Positions 36,772-46,143 of a stretch of DNA of 64,000 nt are shown here, in pieces. The DNA is from Emiliania huxleyi CCMP1516 (taxonomy: Eukaryota > Haptophyta > Isochrysidales > Noelaerhabdaceae): the NCBI RefSeq assembly GCF_000372725.1, contig NW_005199280.1:1-64000 (forward strand), given 5' to 3'. The translations under genes and the position numbers were made by a program. Below the pieces are notes generated by a model. It was not told the DNA's origin. It made no database searches and saw nothing but the letters and a program-made list of their open reading frames with translations. The stretch's first letter is position 1. Every line of letters starts with the position of its first letter.

Positions 36772-38496
36772 ATGCAGCTGGAATGTTCTTGCCGCGCGCG
36801 CGTGGATGGCCTGACGTTGCGCACGGCTCTCAACGGCGCGGAGGTGGAGCTGCTCAGCTTCCACGAGGCGTCTGGACGGTGGTGCGTTCGCGACGTGCAA
36901 AGCGGCGAGGCCGTCCGTATCAAGCCCGGCAACCTCACGCGTATTGCGATGCCGACCCACGCAGTCTTGTGTCAGGAGAGTCAGGCGGCGATGGCGTCAT
37001 TCGACTCAGGAGAGGCCGTCCTGTTCTGTCTACCAGACGGCACGCAAGGCACCAGGGAGCACCCTAAGGTCAAGCGGTATATGCACGACCTGAAGCGCAT
37101 GCACGACTCGCATGGCTTCAGTCCAATCTTCTCGAGTTCTGACGAGCTAATCATGCCGCTTCTCCTGGCCAAGTCATCAAAGGTGGTGCAGTACCTTTGC
37201 GCAAACTGCAACTCCACTGGAGGTGGTCGGCTGCAGTTTTGCGCCAAGTGTGGCGTTGCACACTTCTGCTCGAAGAATTGCCTTGCAGCGTTCTGGCCAA
37301 CGCATCAGCCGGTGTGCAAAGTTGTGCGTAAAACACACGGCGGCAGCCCGTCTGATTACCGGCGAGCTGCTAAGCGGATCAGTCGAGCGCTGCGCGTTTT
37401 CGGTCGCTTTGGCGTAACATGCGACACGCTATTCGAGTTTCAGGTTAGCCGACTTACCGCTGCGTGCGCCGCTCTCCATGCCGCACAACATGGAGACAAC
37501 ATGCTTGGTGCCCATTTGTGGGGCTCTTCGGGGGACCTCATGCCTCTTACCTACGAAGGTTTCCTGCGCCGTAAGGCTGCCTCTGAGGAACGTAGAGCGC
37601 GCGGCGAAGACGAGTGGTCGGAGCTGCTGGAAGAGAGCCACACTGCGCGGTGCCCAGAATGTGGCCTGGCTGCAACGGCGTGGCTCACGTATCCAAGTGA
37701 AATTTACGTTCGTGAGTACATTGTGACCGGCCTGTGCCCTTCTTGCCAGGACAAGGCCTTCGCATATTTTGCGTGCAATGAGGAGGAGCGGCTGCAGAAT
37801 TTCAGCGACGCCAGCGCACCACCTGCAGAGTATATCCTTCCAGTCTTCTTCTTCCCAAACAGGCAACGGGACAGGCTCCAGGATGCAGGCATCAGACCAT
37901 CGCACGGCTGGATCGACGCAGGCGACCAGGTGCGGATCCAGTATCGGGAAGTATGGCGCACGCTCACGCCGATCTTCGACACAGACGAGAGCGATGCTGG
38001 CGATAGCCTTCCGCTGCTCGCCACCGGAGAGACATTTCGTGTTCAATCCATTCAAGCCAACACTGTGGTCATTGCGAGCACCTTCCATCCCGACCAGCCA
38101 TTGCATGTCTCGCGAGACTCACTCGTCGTGGCGGGGCGCGAGTATCTCCTTCGCTCTGCACAACATGAGACCGTTGACATGTTTCGCGGTATGCCCTACG
38201 CCAACGACCCGCTTTGCATCAGTCTGCGAGATCTGCTGGCGACTCCACAGGTGGCACGAGTGCTGTGGGTATGTCGAGCGAAGAAATTATCAATCGATAG
38301 CTTGACTTTTTCAGAAACTGGTGCTGAGTATGAGCAGCTGTGCACACAGCATCAGGCCGAAATATTTGCTGTCATCCGCAAGGTTGGTGAGACCGGCTGT
38401 GGCATCCCTGCGTGGGTCAGCATGTTCATGGCGCGGGGATCGGGTAGCAACCGTCTGAGTTGGAGCCAAGGGCCAGGCCGCGGGATAGCGCGTTAG
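36772..38496 (+). CDS. MYND zinc-finger protein
   Basis: The 574-residue protein starts at ATG 36772 (MQLECSCRARVDGLTLRTAL). The N-terminus has a small beta-rich part with GEAVRIKPGNL, resembling a Tudor- or SH3-like fold (weak). A MYND finger lies at 143-182 (CANC, CAKCGVAHFCSKNC, HQPVC), with the usual spaced Cys pairs and final His/Cys; MYND fingers bind Pro-rich partner peptides. Further Cys pairs (CPECGLAATAW, CPSCQDKAF) at about 300-330 suggest another zinc site. The C-terminal half is unassigned. A GT...TTTTTCAG pair near 38269-38314 would shift the frame and give a poor ending, so the unspliced frame is preferred. Function unknown; a regulatory scaffold is plausible. Confidence 0.75.
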   Translation: MQLECSCRARVDGLTLRTALNGAEVELLSFHEASGRWCVRDVQSGEAVRIKPGNLTRIAMPTHAVLCQESQAAMASFDSGEAVLFCLPDGTQGTREHPKVKRYMHDLKRMHDSHGFSPIFSSSDELIMPLLLAKSSKVVQYLCANCNSTGGGRLQFCAKCGVAHFCSKNCLAAFWPTHQPVCKVVRKTHGGSPSDYRRAAKRISRALRVFGRFGVTCDTLFEFQVSRLTAACAALHAAQHGDNMLGAHLWGSSGDLMPLTYEGFLRRKAASEERRARGEDEWSELLEESHTARCPECGLAATAWLTYPSEIYVREYIVTGLCPSCQDKAFAYFACNEEERLQNFSDASAPPAEYILPVFFFPNRQRDRLQDAGIRPSHGWIDAGDQVRIQYREVWRTLTPIFDTDESDAGDSLPLLATGETFRVQSIQANTVVIASTFHPDQPLHVSRDSLVVAGREYLLRSAQHETVDMFRGMPYANDPLCISLRDLLATPQVARVLWVCRAKKLSIDSLTFSETGAEYEQLCTQHQAEIFAVIRKVGETGCGIPAWVSMFMARGSGSNRLSWSQGPGRGIAR

Positions 38497-38885
38497 CCGT
38501 GTGTGTGAACAGTGAAGAGCAATGGGCACTGTAGCTCCCTCTACATCAAGAGAGAGAAGCTAAAGCTAAAAAGTGTGTGTGTGTGTACATCAATGAGCAC
38601 TCAAAGCGTTCTGTGTGGGTAACAGGGGCCCCGGTGCCGCCCCCCCCCCCCCCCTCTTCCGGTTCCACTTATTTTACATGCATGTTTTTGTTCGATAAGC
38701 GGCTCGTAATGGCCTAATCCGCCCGCCGTTGCGTCCTGCCTATCGGCCCCCCCGGCCCCCCGGGGCCGAGCGTTTTTGATCTCTTGGCTCCCTGAGAACG
38801 AGCAGCCCCATACGCCCTGTATCTTCTACCCCATCACCTCGACGCGGCGAGATTTCTCTTCCCTTGGATTCCAATTCTCTTTTCC

Positions 38886-38945
38886 TGTGTTAGTGCCAGT
38901 GCGCGCCAGTCCCGTGCCCAGAAAGAAAGAAAGAAAACAGTCTAC
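38886..38945 (+). repeat. Tail-cassette piece joined to AAAG tract
   Basis: GTGTTAGTGCCAGTGCGCGC then CAGTCCCGTGCCC, followed at once by AGAAAGAAAGAAAGAAAACAG-type sequence. The same join occurs at 40358-40424. Confidence 0.8.
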
Positions 38946-39992
38946 AGCGGACCCCTATTCACACCTAGACACGGAGGCACCTCTCCACGTACCGGCTCCG
39001 CTGCTCTGCAGGCTCCGGATAGGCCCTGCCCACGGCTCAGTCACCCTTACCTCACTCGGGGTGCCAACACTAACTCAACCGCCGAGATCGACCCTATGCA
39101 GGCGACCAGGCGCAAACAGACCTCGGTCTGAGGCGCGCTACACCGCCTTCGGCACTCGCCCTCGCCCGCGAGCCCTCGGACGCGCCCCACCCGCGCCCTC
39201 ACCAACCAAATCCCTCGCCCGAAGCAATCTGAGACCGCCAACACGGCGGATATCACGCGAGATCTAGTCAGAGCTGACACACAGCTCCGTTCGCGACCAG
39301 AGGCGACTACCACCCTCGACAAATCCCCGGAACCCCACCATCGCTCGCCTACCCCCGCGTACGGCGACACCCCGTCACGCCACCTCGGCAACACCCCAAC
39401 ATCGGCAGGAAAGATTCACGCCACGACGGCGCTAACGCCGCCCCACCCACACAGACTGGACAGGCCTGCTCTCGGAGAGGGGGGCTAGGGGGCCAAATCC
39501 ACGGCCACAACCCCCTAGAGGCAATGGAGCTGAGAGAAGGCGCTCGGCTGCAAGGGTAGCAGAGCACCACTCCTACGCCCACGCCCCCTCAAAGACGGCA
39601 GAAACAGTCACACGCAATTAGTACATGGCCCAGCTCGCGCCATCGCCCACACTCGAGCTTTGCAGCGCGCGGGCTCACACTCTACTATAGGCCCCCTCGA
39701 CGCCCACTTCGAGTTCTACTCAGCTAAGGGCCGCACTTGACGCTGTAAGCAGCGCGCGGCGAAGCAGTTTGGCGCTTGTGGTGAATCAAATGGGAATCTA
39801 GCCCAAGGTCGGAGAGTCGTGTCAAGGGAGAGGAGAGAGTGTGGAGATGTTTTGTGCGGGATCAGGCCCGAGTCCCTAGTGTCGCCGGAGCAGGTAGCTC
39901 CCTTTTTCGTAAACAGGAACAGTGAAAGAAAGAAAACAGAACCCGTGCCCAGTGTCGTCCGACGGTGTCGGAAATTCTCTTTCACATGATGG

Positions 39993-40019
39993 GGATGGTC
40001 CTCTCGGCGAGGACCATCC
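39993..40019. other. Strong hairpin 1
   Basis: GATGGTCCTC-TCGGC-GAGGACCATC, an 11-bp stem including flanking G-C. It lies between cassette pieces, just after a GAAATTCTCTTTCAC motif. Confidence 0.7.
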
Positions 40020-40072
40020 GCCTGACTACCATTCCGACGACGCCTTCTGTGAGGAGGACGGCATCTGTGAGG

Positions 40073-40099
40073 GCGACGGCTTCTATTAGAAGCCGTCGC
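40073..40099. other. Strong hairpin 2
   Basis: A perfect 12-bp stem, GCGACGGCTTCT / AGAAGCCGTCGC, with a 3-nt loop. Like hairpin 1 it could structure a transcript of the cassette; no known RNA family is recognised. Confidence 0.75.
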
Positions 40100-40176
40100 T
40101 TTTGCAGTGCCAGTCCCGTACCCGGTGTCGTGCGAGGGAGTTTTGTTGTAAAACTCTTTCACGACACGGCACGACG

Positions 40177-40392
40177 GACCACCAAGAGCTGGCTGGGGCT
40201 GCAGAAGCAGCGCAACCATCTCAGTCGTTCTTCACACGGCCATCGCAGAGCAGATTGTGAATGAGCTTGCCTGTGGCGGGGGCGGTCGAGTGCACACGGA
40301 GCTAAGTGCCTCGCCGTCCTCGCGGGAGTCGCTTAGGCGGCTCCCGTGGTGTACACCTGTGTTAGTGCCAGTGCGCGCCAGTCCCGTGCCTA
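40177..40392 (+). repeat. DUF4347-gene tail cassette upstream of the FBXO22-like gene
   Basis: Carries the degraded coding tail (KSWLGLQKQR, then out-of-frame codons), the stop region GAGTCGCTTAGGCGGCTCCC and the flank GTGTTAGTGCCAGTGCGCGC. It matches the real gene end at 47670-47900 and the minus-strand copy at 44774-45068. Confidence 0.85.
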
Positions 40393-40397
40393 GTTAG

Positions 40398-40520
40398 TGT
40401 AAAGAAAGAAAGAAAGAAAACAGAGAACCCAAGCGCCAAGGGAGGGATGCCTAGTGTCGTGGGAGGGAGTTTATTTGTAAAATTCTCTTTCGGCATGACG
40501 GAGCCCGCATGAGGAGGTGC
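40398..40520 (+). promoter_or_regulatory. AAAG tract, motif and duplicated start of the FBXO22-like gene
   Basis: AAAGAAAGAAAGAAAGAAAACAG-type tract, AGTGTCGTGGGAGGGAGTTT, GTAAAATTCTCTTTCGGC, then ATGACGGAGCCCGC, the same first 14 bases as the real start at 40790, but followed by a stop. The gene start therefore seems duplicated about 290 bp upstream together with the motif; the space between is partly a CA repeat. Confidence 0.55.
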
Positions 40521-40677
40521 TCATCGGCAAGTCACACCCGTGGTTCAGCCTCGCTAGCAGCAGGAGGCAGCCCCGTCCTGCCGTCCCACCGTTCGTTGTC
40601 TCTGGCCACGGTTGTGGTACGCCTGCTCCCACGAGGTGACAAAGTCGATGCCTCGGTTGTTGTCGATCACCCGGCCC

Positions 40678-40702
40678 ACACACACACACACACACACACA
40701 CC
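40678..40702. repeat. CA dinucleotide repeat
   Basis: Twelve CA units in the 5' flank of the FBXO22-like gene. Confidence 0.85.
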
Positions 40703-40789
40703 GGCCCTGCTCTCGGAGCACCCCCCGGGGGGGACCCCCGCCTCGGACGTGCATGTCAAATTCTCAACGGAGCATGACCGACGGATCCC

Positions 40790-42708
40790 ATGACGGAGCC
40801 CGCAGACGCCTTCGCGTGGGACTTTGCCGATGAGCACCTCCTCGTCCTGCTCGCCCACCTCCCGACACAGCAGCTCCTCCGCTGCGCGCGCGTCAGCCGC
40901 CAGTTCCGCGCCATCGCCGGCGAGCTGATGCGGCGCGGCCTCTCTCCCGGCAGCGCTTGCCACGCGCACTGGGCGGCGGGGACGGTCGAGTGGGCCGCGG
41001 GCGAGGCGCTGGCCGTGGCGCGCGGCGAGGTGGAAGACCTCTCCTCGGAGGGCCCGCGCCGGCGCAAGGCCGGCGCCTCTGCCGCCGCCAAGGCGAGCAT
41101 CGTCGTCGCGATGCTGCGGCTGGCGACGGCGCAGGCGTTCAAGGGGCTCGCCTGTGGCGCGGTGCCCGACGTCGCGTTTGTGTTTGCCACCGACAGCCTC
41201 TGTGCGTCCAAGGCCAAGACCTGCGACCTCGCGGATAGCCTCTCGCGGCTGCTGCCTCCGTCGACGCTAGTCATCGCAACGCGCTCCACCGGCGTCATCG
41301 GACCTGCTCCGTGCGCCGCTGAGGCCTACGACGACGGAGCCGCGGGATGGGACGCGCCCGCCGTCGAGATTGAGGACGGCCGCGCGCTGGTCGTACTGCT
41401 CGGCGCGCTGCCGGGACGGGAGGTGTCCTGGCTCGTCGGCCAGGCTTGCGGCACTTTGACACGGCACGAGGGCGCGTGGTGGCAGCAGTCGCTGGCCGCC
41501 GCGCCGCCGCCGCCGCCGGCACGCACGCACGGCGATCCAACTCCACCCGGCCAGACACTTCGCGACTTCGTCGACGGCGGCGAGCCGGGGTGCGGCTTCG
41601 CCTGCCTCTCGACGAGCTGTGAGCGTGAACAGCGCCTCTTCACGCCTCCAGTGTGAACAGGCGCGGCTTCGTCTGCCTCTCGACGCCGCGCCTCGACAAG
41701 ATGGAGAGGGACCTCTTCCACCCTCAAACCGGCGCCGTCGAGCAGTCCTCGCGCGGCGACGCGGGCTTCGCTCTCGCGGGCGGCGTGGCGGAGGTGGTGG
41801 CGTTGCGCGCGCCACGCCGCAGCGCGAGCTCGCTGGGCTCCTCCTCCTCCGCCGCCGCAGCCGACGGCGCGGTGGCAGTGAGCGCCCTGCTGCTCCGATT
41901 TTCCGCCGCCGAGGGCACCGCCGAAGAGGCGCGGCCGCAGTTCACCAGCGCGACACTGCCGTCGGACTTGCTGGCATGCGCCCCTGCGCCGACTTGGGCA
42001 AGGTACGCGATGCCGAGAGACAGCCGATATACAGCGGAGTTTACCCTCCCGCACCTTGCCTAGGTACGGCGTCAGCCCCGTCTCGGCGGCTTCGGGACTC
42101 GTCGCGGACGTCCTGGAAAGGAGCTTCCACCGGACTACCGGCGGAAGGCCCGCGCCACTCGCCGCTACGGTGGCGCATCTCGCGCACAACCTCCAGCGCG
42201 CCCCCGTCACGCACTCGGCCGCCGCCGCCGCGCCGCCGCCGCGGCCGCGATGCGCTATCGTCTTTGCGTGCAACGGCCGCGGTGCGATCTGATCCGCCTC
42301 CCCTGCATTCGGACACACACACCCCCTGCAGCCCCCGCCGCCCCGCAGCCCGCCGGCTGCCCCCCCCCCCCCCCTGCCCGCCTCCTCCGCCGCCTCCACC
42401 GTCGCTCCCTCCTCCCTTGCCGCCGCCTCCGATGTCGCCCTCTCTCCCCTCCCGCAGGCGCGGACGGCCACCACGGAAGGCGCAACGTGGACGCGGGCGC
42501 CTTCGCGTCGCTGCTGCAGAGCGTGGCGGCCGGCGACACCGCCGAAGGCGCGCCGGCGCAGCGGCCGGTGGCAGGAATCATGGCAGGGGGCGAGTTTGGC
42601 CGGGAGGGGCCAGACTCGGACGATGAGGACTTTGCGTCTGGGGATGCGTCCGCTGGGCGCAATACCTTGGGGCTCGCGTTTTCGTGCGTCGGCGCGATGC
42701 TCAGCTGA
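40790..42708 (+). CDS. FBXO22-like protein: F-box plus FIST domains, four exons
   Basis: Exons 40790-41589, 41661-42002, 42064-42281 and 42458-42708 join in frame (all GT-AG) into 536 residues. The F-box lies at about 12-50 (EHLLVLLAHLPTQQLLRCAR then VSRQFRAIAGEL). The FIST_N part has DVAFVFATDS, STLVIATRSTGVIG and a following Ala-Glu. FIST_C includes GDAGFALAGGVAEVV, VAVSALLLRFS, CAIVFACNGRG, NVDAGAFASLLQS and PVAGIMAGGEFGREG. This order matches human FBXO22, a substrate receptor of SCF ubiquitin ligase. FIST domains are sensory, ligand-binding modules in bacteria. The start of intron 1 resembles the start of exon 2, suggesting that this intron arose by local duplication. Upstream lies the tail cassette. 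Confidence 0.85.
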
Positions 42709-43109
42709 TTTCGGAGTGAGGCGTCGCCGTGGTCCGAGGCTGGGGCACTAAGGCACTAGATGCGCGGCATGCGATGCAAGGGCGCGCCCAGGGCCGGGAC
42801 CTTACGTGTGCTGAGTGACGACGCACGGACGCTGCCACACCTGGCGGCCAGCGCTCCGGGAGATGTCCGAACACCCCGAACGGCGAAGGCCGCGGCTGTC
42901 CGTTTCTTGTCGTGCGAATGCGTTGCGTATCTGCAAAAAAGGTCAGCTCTCTCCGCACGGACACCTCCTCCCACCATGGTCATGCACGCCCGGTTTCGTA
43001 GAGTGTCGGGGCACCAAGTTCATGAGGCTCGCCTCACGACAAGACGCGTTGACGACACTCGACAGTACGGTACACCTCCCGCCCCCCGCTCCCCGGGGCG
43101 TCGCCTGCG
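42709..43109. other. No supported gene
   Basis: Short GC-rich interval between the convergent FBXO22-like and glucanase genes; no features seen. Confidence 0.5.
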
Positions 43110-44610
43110 CTACCGTCGCGCCGCGCCGCGCGCAGTGTAGACTCGCAAGCGGGTGAAGTTGAAGTACGCCTCCTCGGCGACGCCCGCGTCGCTCTCCCGC
43201 GCGTTGATGAAGGCGTTGCATGCCTGCCGTGCCCCCGACTGAGTCAGCTTGCCGACACCGCCGCTGCGCTCGCCGCCGAAGTCGCCCCACTTCGAGGCGC
43301 AGCTCTCGCCGAGCAGCTGCTGCATCCAGTTAAAGAGGAAGCCGCGCCCGACCCACCCGTCGTCGAACTGCCGCTCCCAGTCACCGCCCGCCCAGTCGCC
43401 GCAATACGCGATGTTGATCACCAGGTTGAGCGGCCTCAACTGCTCCCTCGCAGTGGGGCAGCCCTGCAGCGGGTAGTAGGACCACATGCGGCCGACGTCC
43501 CACGTCGACGGCTCCGGGCTGCCCGCCGCCAGGTCGGCGGGCACCGCGCTGCGAGGAAAGTTCCACACCTTCATCGAACTGCTCGACCACTCAAAGACAA
43601 ATGTGCCCGGCGCCGCGTTGATCTCTTTGGGGGTCGGCCAGGCGTCGTACCGATTGGGCGCGCATCCGTAGCGCGGCCCGGCCCACGGATGTGGGAAGAG
43701 GGAGTCGGTGGCGGCGGGGAAGTACTCTGTGGCGCAGTCAAAGCCCATCCCATTCTTGTCGAGGAAGGGTCCGCACTCCTGCACCGCCGTCGCGTTGAGC
43801 CGGCACTGCGCATCGGCGCCAAAGTGGAGGCTGCGGGAGAGAGCGGGGGCAAGCCATTACGCGAACTATACGCGGACGAGCCGACCCACGCTACCGATGG
43901 CCGAACGTCTGCGTGATGGGCGGACCGGCAGAGGGAAGGCTAGGACGCACGCACGTGCGGGCGAGCCGAGCCACTAGACACGCCGCGCACCTGGTCTTGG
44001 AGAAGAACTCGTTTGCAAACTCGAGCAGGTCGATCTCGCCGTTCTGAGGCCACGGTCCGCACCGCCCGTCGGCGGCGTCGGCGAGGTCCGAGCCGTCGCA
44101 ATACATCCACAGCGCGGGCCAGACGCCGCAGCCGTGCGGCACGTGCGTGTAGCCCACCTCGAGAAGGAAGCCCTGCTCGCGCCCGTCCCACGCGTCGCGC
44201 GAGTGGATCCGCACGCTCCGCCGCAGCGGATTGCTCGCGTCGCTCGCGTCGCGCGTCCCGCCCCGCAGCACCGCCCACCCGTCGCCCTCCTCAAGGAGAC
44301 CGCTCTCGAGCGCGTCGGCGTGCGAGAGGTAACTCGTCGGTCCGCCGGTCGGGTCGGGCAGCGTGAAGTACTGCCACTGCGCCTCGTCGAAGAAGGAGCC
44401 GCCGCCGCCGAAAAAGTCATGCGACAGCTCGTAAGCCGCCGCGCTGCCCGGGCAGTTCCCGGTGTGACGCGGGTGGAATGGCGGCAGCGAGCCGGTGCCG
44501 GCGAGGAGCGTCCCGCCGACGCCGACGAGCGCTGCTGCCGCGATGCATCGCATCGGCCAATGCGGCTGCGGCGTCGCCTTCTCCGCGGTGAGGAGCTTCT
44601 CCGTCTGCAT
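43110..44610 (-). CDS. GH16 endo-1,3(4)-beta-glucanase (laminarinase-type), two exons
   Basis: Exons 44610-43991 and 43830-43110 join over a 160-nt GT-AG intron (phase 2) into 446 residues. ATG 44610 opens a short cytoplasmic part and a signal anchor (MRCIAAAALVGVGGTLLAG). The catalytic motif is complete: NGEIDLLEFAN with Glu192 (nucleophile), Asp194 and Glu197 (acid/base). Substrate-site and family blocks follow: WPALWMYCDG, TFVFEWSSSSMKVWNFPRSA, NLVINIAYCGDWAGGDW, typical of the fungal-type mixed-linkage branch. It should hydrolyse beta-1,3 or mixed beta-glucans (laminarin or chrysolaminarin) outside the cell or in the secretory path. Between exon 2's stop and higher coordinates nothing is missing. 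The 5' flank has AAAATTCTTTTCGTGC about 40 nt before the ATG, next to a cassette copy. Confidence 0.85.
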
Positions 44611-44649
44611 GCCTCGTGTAGTGAGGCCGGCTTATCTCGCACAGCACGA

Positions 44650-45068
44650 AAAGAATTTTACCATGACACTCCGTCGCACAACACTGCACGGCGTCGCACG
44701 GCGTCCTTCCAAGATCCTGCTCGTGCAGGTGGGGACCCTGTCCTTCTCCCACCCCTCGTTTGGCGTGCCCGTTTTATTTATTTATACACTGGGCACGGGA
44801 CTGGCGCGCACTGGCACTAACACAGGTACAGCACGAAAAGAATTTTACAACGCTCCCTCGCACAACACTGGGCACGGGACTGGCGCGCACTGGCACTAAC
44901 ACAGGTACACCACGGGAGCCGCCTAAGCGACTCCCGCGAGGACGGCGAGGCACTTAGCTCCGTGCACTCGACCGCCCTCGCCGCTGGCAAGCTCATTCAC
45001 AATCTGCTCTGCGATGGCCGTGTGAAGAACGACTGAGATGCGCTGCTTCTGCAGCCCCAGCCAGCTCT
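44650..45068 (-). repeat. DUF4347-gene tail cassette(s) upstream of the GH16 gene
   Basis: Minus strand: coding tail LGLQKQRISVVLHTAIAEQI then VNELASG and VHGAKCLAVLAGVA with its stop, flank GTGTTAGTGCCAGTGCGCGC, GTAAAATTCTTTTCGTGC, a second GTGCGCGCCAGTCCCGTGCC unit, an inverted piece of repeat R7 (about 44700-44765), then another GGTAAAATTCTTTTCGTGC. Its end runs straight into the GH16 5' flank in the same orientation. Confidence 0.85.
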
Positions 45069-45262
45069 TTGGGCAGCAGCTGCTGCTGCTCGCCACCGTG
45101 GCCCAACTTGCCAGCGTGTCCACGGCCCCAGCTCCAGACGGCGCCGCCAGCGGTGAGGCCGATGCTGTGCGCGGCTCCAGCCGACACACCGATGGCGCGC
45201 TGCCCCGCCAACACCTCGACCTTCTTGGGCAGCAGCTGGCTCTGCTGGTCGCCGTGGCCCAT
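45069..45262 (-). pseudogene. RCC1-repeat fragment
   Basis: One and a half RCC1 blades (GHGDQQSQLLPKKVEVLAGQ, then HSIGLTAGGAVWSWGRGHAG and KLGHGGEQQQLLPK) with no start or F-box. It joins the tail cassette at LLPK/SWLGLQ on one side and an ABC-transporter fragment on the other. Confidence 0.75.
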
Positions 45263-45903
45263 CGGGCTCGAGGGCGGCGTACGAGAGCAGCCGCTCGACG
45301 TTGACCATCTGCATCTCCAGCGTGGTCGACATGCGCAGCGCCCAGTTGAGGAAGTCCGTCAGCGAGACGGCGTACGAGAGGGAGAGCCTGACATGTCTCG
45401 GAAGTGTCTCGGAAGTGTCTCGGAAGTGTCAGCGAGACGGCGTACGAGAGGGAGAGCCCCGCCAGCCCCGCCGCCATGGCTGCGCCGCCGCCACCCGACG
45501 CGTGCGCCGCCGCGTGCAGCCCGACGGCGAGGGCGGCCACGCCAGCGATGATGGCGTTGCCGATGGCCTCAAGCCGCACCGAGAGCCACCGGTTCGCCGC
45601 CGCCGTCGCGAAGCCAACCTTGATGTTTGCGTCGAGCCGCTGCCGCGCCTCGAGCCCGAAGCGGCGGGTCGCGCCAAAGGCGACGATGGAGGTCGCGCCC
45701 TGCAGCGCCTCGGAGAAGGCGGCGTAGATGGGCGACTTTGAGACGGAGTCGAGCCGCTGCAGCTCGCGCGACGAGGCGCGGTAGTACCTCGCGACGACGA
45801 GGTACGCGACGCCGAGCGGGAGGAGGCCGAAGGAGATCTGCCACGCGTTTGCGACGACGAGGAGGAGAGTGCCGATCAGGTTGAAGACGCAGAGGCCGAG
45901 TGC
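45263..45903 (-). pseudogene. ABCC/MRP transporter fragment (second membrane domain)
   Basis: Minus strand from a splice acceptor at 45904: ALGLCVFNLIGTLLLVVANA, then YYRASSRELQRLDSVSKSPI, YAAFSEALQGATSIVAFGAT, NRWLSVRLEAIGNAIIAGVA. This is the intracellular-loop and helix region of the second membrane domain of ABCC exporters. After LSLSYAVSLT the sequence repeats: a 29-bp block is duplicated around three ACTTCCGAGAC units, after which DFLNWALRMSTTLEMQMVNV and ERLLSYA continue in another frame. No ATP-binding domain follows; the RCC1 fragment does. A possible further upstream exon with a CAG acceptor lies near 46025. A broken gene piece. Confidence 0.7.
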
Positions 45904-46143
45904 CTGCGGGGGGCGTGCCGGGGAGGGTCGGGCGGGGCTGCAGGGATTACGCGCCACCCCTCCTCCAGGCCGATCGCGCCTGCGTCGTCATCCGCAGCTG
46001 CACGTCCACCACCTGCAGGAAGGTTGGTTTGAAAAAGAAACGGGTGGGGGTGGGGCGAGGTGGGGGGATGCCTGTGGACCGATCATCCGTCCCTTCCTCT
46101 CTAGATACACGGCGGCGAGAATCGGCGAGCCAGGGACGACAAA

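Larger units (their letters stand above)
38497..40176. other. Repeat-rich interval without a supported gene
   Basis: GT-rich and C-rich simple sequence at 38570-38660, cassette pieces, and a GC-rich stretch (38950-39720) with only chance-like frames. Confidence 0.45.

Noticed and set aside
36258-36938. Minus-strand ORF across the 152-bp repeat and the MYND start
   Set aside because: Begins without ATG support, contains repeat sequence and overlaps the well-supported MYND gene.
38269-38314. Possible 46-nt intron near the end of the MYND gene
   Set aside because: Splicing would shift the frame and give a poor-quality ending, while the unspliced frame continues naturally to its stop.
41326-42474. 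Minus-strand ORF opposite the FBXO22-like gene
   Set aside because: The plus-strand exons join exactly in frame into F-box and FIST domains; the antisense frame is compositional.
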